Source: Laetiporus sulphureus 93-53
Lineage: Eukaryota; Basidiomycota; Agaricomycetes; Polyporales; Laetiporaceae
Direction of reading: 5' to 3'
Assembly (NCBI RefSeq): GCF_001632365.1
Contig: NW_024468563.1
Location: forward strand, 119,392-183,391
DNA: 64,000 nt
Shown here one piece after another: positions 63,401 through 64,000 of the stretch. The translations under genes and the position numbers were made by a program. Position 1 is the stretch's first letter; every line of letters starts with the position of its first letter. Under the pieces are notes generated by a model. That model searched no databases. It was not told the origin of the DNA and saw only the letters and a program-made list of their open reading frames with translations.

Positions 63401-64000
63401 AGCACCTGTACGAGTACGAAGGTGCGAGGAACCCACCAGGAATGGACTGGCCACACCCAGCTCCAGATGTGCATGGGCTAGCGCGTTCATCGACTCGAGT
63501 GCTCCGGCGACTACAACGCGTCATCATGGTGTACGAGTTCTCGGAACATCGACGCTACTCACCTCCTGCGAACCAGCCGAACCCGACCGTCCGCTTCCCA
63601 TCCTCGCCCGTGAGCAGTTCATAGTCCATGAGACGCGGCAACAGCGCTGGCTTGTCCGTAATAGTCCCTCCTGGGGTGTGTGACGAACTCACAAATTTGG
63701 AGAGCAGCTCCATGTTGTAGTGCTGTCCCTTGATGGTATGCGAGAACATAAGATGCGTACGTGGCACTAATCGCCCCGCATCAGAGAGAGGAGGTGCAGG
63801 ATCGTTCAGTATTTCCGACAGAGGCGTCTCCTTGATTCCCAGTATGATGTGTGCAGGTGCGAGATTCTCAACCACGCTCGCGCCCGCCTACGCGTTCGTG
63901 TCAGAATGAGTCTGAAAGTTATCGCAGCGTAACGCACTTTCGCAAACTCCTTCCCTGTCCACACTCTCCTATCGCAGTCCTCTACCAGGACGTCCACGCC
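60421..64000 (-). CDS. Bifunctional lysine-ketoglutarate reductase / saccharopine dehydrogenase (AASS-like), 5' end outside the window
   Basis: Complement(join(60421..61159,61216..61382,61445..61697,61753..61863,61915..62041,62099..62588,62645..62803,62857..62973,63032..63048,63098..63195,63250..63380,63437..63510,63563..63887,63938..64000)); 956 residues present. The N-terminal half is the LKR (alanine dehydrogenase/PNT-like) domain: [54 protein letters not shown], then [19 protein letters not shown]. The C-terminal half is saccharopine dehydrogenase: [79 protein letters not shown] and [20 protein letters not shown]. Order and spacing match plant/animal AASS. The pair interconverts lysine and saccharopine, and saccharopine and aminoadipate semialdehyde plus glutamate. 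It has a 17-nt micro-exon and a GC-AG intron. Confidence 0.9.

Overview
The window looks like nuclear DNA of an agaricomycete (mushroom-forming basidiomycete). Evidence: genes are split by many introns of about 50-60 nt, two class I hydrophobins and a cerato-platanin are present, and the transposons are fungal Ty3/gypsy and Ty1/copia types. I cannot name the species. Coordinates of spliced genes were worked out by hand from GT-AG borders, reading frame and fit to known families.

Layout. 1-18.3 kb: two hydrophobin genes, each inside a copy of a duplicated segment of about 1.8 kb (1-1800 and 16538-18325). Between them lie an APH-like kinase gene, a complete but inactivated 8.5 kb Ty3/gypsy retrotransposon (4510-13047, 657-bp LTRs, GCAAT target duplication) and a copia relic split by a 618-bp TRIM-like element. 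The gypsy pol ends in a chromodomain followed by a dUTPase-like domain. 18.3-38.9 kb: gene-poor, repeat-rich and partly AT-rich. It holds three neighbouring foldback (MITE-like) elements, a decayed WRAP73/WDR8-type WD40 gene, a basidiomycete membrane-protein gene with one nonsense codon, and relics of another basidiomycete gene. 38.9-64 kb: a GC-richer gene-dense block: cerato-platanin, CNNM/Mam3-like DUF21-CBS protein, an MFS transporter, a tandem duplication carrying an FAD monooxygenase (left copy dead, right copy apparently intact) plus a truncated PEX1 fragment, the full PEX1 gene, a small secreted protein, and most of a bifunctional lysine-ketoglutarate reductase/saccharopine dehydrogenase gene that runs off the right edge.

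How it fits together. There are no operons. Secreted surface proteins (hydrophobins, cerato-platanin, the unknown secreted protein) suit a filamentous fungus that forms aerial or plant- or wood-contacting hyphae. PEX1 (peroxisome biogenesis), the monooxygenase and the lysine enzyme are ordinary metabolic or housekeeping genes. The repeat block shows strong transition-biased decay, much of it at CpG, in LTRs, in TE stop codons and in pseudogene stop codons. That is consistent with cytosine methylation followed by deamination (or a RIP-like process).
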